64,000 bases of DNA from Rhinopomastus cyanomelas (lineage: Eukaryota; Chordata; Aves; Bucerotiformes; Rhinopomastidae): the NCBI GenBank assembly GCA_013400115.1, contig VXBP01009301.1, positions 476,109-540,108 on the forward strand. The letters are read 5' to 3'. Below the pieces are notes generated by a model. The model was given only the letters and a program-made list of their open reading frames with translations. It had not been told where the DNA came from and made no database searches. Positions within the stretch are counted from its first letter, which is position 1; each line of letters opens with the position of its first letter. The position numbers and the translations under genes were made by a program. Below, piece after piece: positions 61,788 to 64,000 of the stretch.

Positions 61788-62690
61788 GGGGGCATTTTGG
61801 AGAGGCCTATAACTAATGGTGTTCCTCAGGGGTTGGTACTTGGCCCAGTCTTGTCCAACATATACATCGCTACCCAGAAGAAGGGAAGAGGTATACCCTT
61901 AGCAAGCTTGCTGATGACACAAAATGGGGCAGACATATCAGAGGGCTGTGCTGCCATTCAGTGATATCTGGACAGGCAGGAGATGGTGGATGGGGAGGAA
62001 CTAAATGATGTTGAACAAGAGAAAGTGTCAGGCCCTACACCTGGGGAGGAATAATCCTATGCACTAGTGTAGATTAAGGGGTTGACCTACTGGAAAGCAG
62101 CTCTGCAGAGAAAGATGTGTGAGTCCTGGCAGACAAGTTAACCTTGAGCCAGCAGTGTGCTCCTGTGGCCAAGGCCAAGGGTATCCAGGTTCATTATGTT
62201 GAATGAGGTTCCCCTTTCCCTCTACTCTGCCCTAATGAGGCCACATCTGGAGTACTATGTCCAGTTCTGGACTCCTTAGTTGAAGAGAGACAAAGAACTA
62301 CTGGATAGAGTCCAATAGAGGGCTGCAAAAATGATTAGGCAGCAGAAGAATCTCTTATGAGGAAAAGCTGAAATATCTGGGCCTGCTTAACCTAGAGAAG
62401 ACTAAGGAGGGATCTTATTAATGCTTTATAAATAGCCAAAGGGTGGATGTCAAGAGGATGTGGCCAGAACCTTTTCAATGGTGTCCAGTGACAGGACAAG
62501 TGGCAATTGTCACAATGTGGAACCCATGTTTTACTCATGTTTAGTTCAACCTGAACATTTTTGGTTCAGGGTGACAGAGACATCAATCAACAATCTTGTG
62601 CAACCTACTCTAGGTGAATAGGCTTCAGCAGGAGGGTTGGACTATATAATCTCCAGGGAACCCTTCCAAACCCTGACATTCTGTGATTCT
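61788..62690 (+). mobile_element. Old CR1 with broken ORF2 reverse-transcriptase end and 3' UTR
   Basis: Sense CR1 of about 900 bp. It opens in the RT domain with NGVPQGLVLGPVLSNIYI. The FADDT catalytic region survives as LADDTKWG (about 61899-61925) but in another frame, so at least one frameshift separates them. The ORF2 C-terminus follows in pieces (CCAGCAGTGTGCTCCTGTGG, GGCCACATCTGGAGTACTAT), then a diverged 3' UTR and tail (CCCTGACATTCTGTGATTCT). Dead copy, among the older in the window, antisense to MEIS2. Confidence 0.9.
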
Positions 62691-64000
62691 GCCAGAAAGA
62701 GTTTGGACACTAGTGCACTACAAGGAACTCCAGTGCACTGAAGACTTTCAGGCGTAGTACTACCATCTCCCTAACTAGAGAAAACATTATTCATTTGCCC
62801 TTCCACTAGCAGGGTGGAGAGGAAGAGCTGTCCTTCTCTGCACTGCTCGTTTAGAAGATCTACTGCTTTCCAAAATATAACCCAGCAATTCCACTGGGCT
62901 GATATTCTAAACGTGACACATACAGATTTCACACAATCTGGGCACTAATAACTACTGTAAATTCAAATAGGAAGAAAAATAAAAGAACTTAAACCACCAT
63001 CAGACCTCACCTAAAAAGCTATTTTACTTGATCTAATCACGTTTTATCGTAGTTTGTCAGTCAGGAGCAAGTCCCTGTTGCCATCTGGCAATATGTGCTG
63101 AAGGCTATGCACAGAAGAGTTGCATAGTATCCGGTATCTAAAGTGTATTAACTACAAGAGACAGAATTAAAAACTGATCCTTTTCTATTTCTGGACAGGA
63201 ACCTTTTTATAAGCATCAACATCTTACTTTCTTATTTTCTAAAAGGCATTTACAAATATTGTATTATTTACTTGAAAGGAGCATTGACATTCCAGCTGTT
63301 ATTGTTACAGCTGTGCATGCTATAAAATCAGTAATTCAGGTATTTCAAAACTATCAGCAGAAGTGCAATGCTTCACGTTTCCCCTTTTGTCATTTCCCTG
63401 CCCAAAACTAGGGGAAAAGACTGGCTGTCTTGTGCCCTTAATTGCCTTTGTTTAAAGCCCATGTTTATTTGTGAAGTGAATCAAAAATTCTCAGAGATTA
63501 TATTCAAAAGACAGCAATGTTTTGTCTAACTTTTTAAAGATAAAACTAATCGGTTTAAATGTTAGGCTCTCTTATGCAGCCAGTAGATTTGTGGTTCATT
63601 CATTCTAATCCAACATTTTTTCACATCAGGTGAAAAAAAGTGTTCCAGTGCAGACAAGGGGAACAGCAAAGCAACCTGCTAATTACTGATCTCTCTTACG
63701 TTCCTGCTGTGCTAAACTGTCCGGACATGTTGAAGTGAAATTTTTCTGTGATTTTCAAGTGACTAGTTCATGGCCCACTGCCGTGGAGTGCAGAAGAAGG
63801 GATGAAATGCTTTAGTTTACATGCAACATTTACTAACTGTGTGGGTTTTCCGACATTAAAGAGGGGACAGTGACCCATGCCACCTTTTTCACACTCAAAA
63901 GAGCACTGAAAAAACAGTCTTCATAGGCTTACCTCAGGCTTCCCTGGCCCTTAACACCCTCCCCCCAGGGTAGGAGCAGAAAGAGAAAAAAGAAGGGATT
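62691..64000. other. Intronic sequence, nothing specific recognised
   Basis: Unique AT-rich sequence to the right edge. Nothing resembling the previous MEIS2 exon is seen. Confidence 0.5.

Overview
This window is vertebrate nuclear DNA from a bird. It is AT-rich, has no compact operons, and carries many dispersed CR1 retroposons with the avian 3' tail built from ATTCTATGA-type repeats, plus one solo LTR of avian ERV type. The CR1 variants, including a CR1-J-like one, suggest a neoavian species. I cannot name the species. Recognisable CR1 sequence adds up to roughly 4.7 kb, about 7% of the window.

The only coding sequence I can support is one 146-nt exon on the minus strand at 56411-56556. 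It encodes the acidic linker, the basic segment and the first helix of the TALE homeodomain of MEIS2. The paralogue-specific residues ([14 protein letters not shown]) fit MEIS2 rather than MEIS1 or MEIS3. The exon has a strong acceptor (polypyrimidine tract, then TTGTTGTAG) and a strong donor (ACA/GTAAGT). MEIS2 is transcribed right to left here. Bases 56557-64000 are therefore the end of the preceding intron, and bases 1-56410 are the start of a very long following intron that cuts the homeodomain just before its TALE loop. I found neither neighbouring exon.

Layout by coordinate. 1-4257 is intron with a CpG-bearing block near 330-470. 4258-9822 holds CR1 copies and an ancient CR1 reverse-transcriptase remnant. 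9823-17872 holds candidate conserved blocks (12390-12960, 13620-14420) and a 48-bp tandem duplication. 17873-18232 is a solo LTR with a 5-bp target duplication. 18233-25138 is mostly unique sequence with a CA/CG-rich purine-pyrimidine stretch. 25139-31727 is a cluster of CR1 copies. 31728-40590 is mostly unique and holds the best regulatory-looking blocks, with an octamer at 36423 and a POU-type palindrome at 38223. 40594-41330 is a CR1 ORF2 fragment. 41331-48310 is unique apart from a strong hairpin at 44176. 48311-52290 has two CR1 copies, two G-quadruplex motifs and two more regulatory-looking blocks. 52291-56410 is unique and ends in a GT/TA/CA palindrome about 200 nt past the exon donor. 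56557-64000 holds a non-B-DNA-prone microsatellite cluster and an old CR1.

The most unusual sequence feature is a chimeric CR1 with two 3' ends joined in tandem. It is present at three separate loci with the same junction (9180, 25139, 51786), and two of the three copies are 5'-truncated at the same base. The rest of the biology is probably cis-regulation of MEIS2, a developmental regulator whose introns are known in vertebrates to be rich in conserved non-coding elements. My candidate elements rest on sequence appearance alone.
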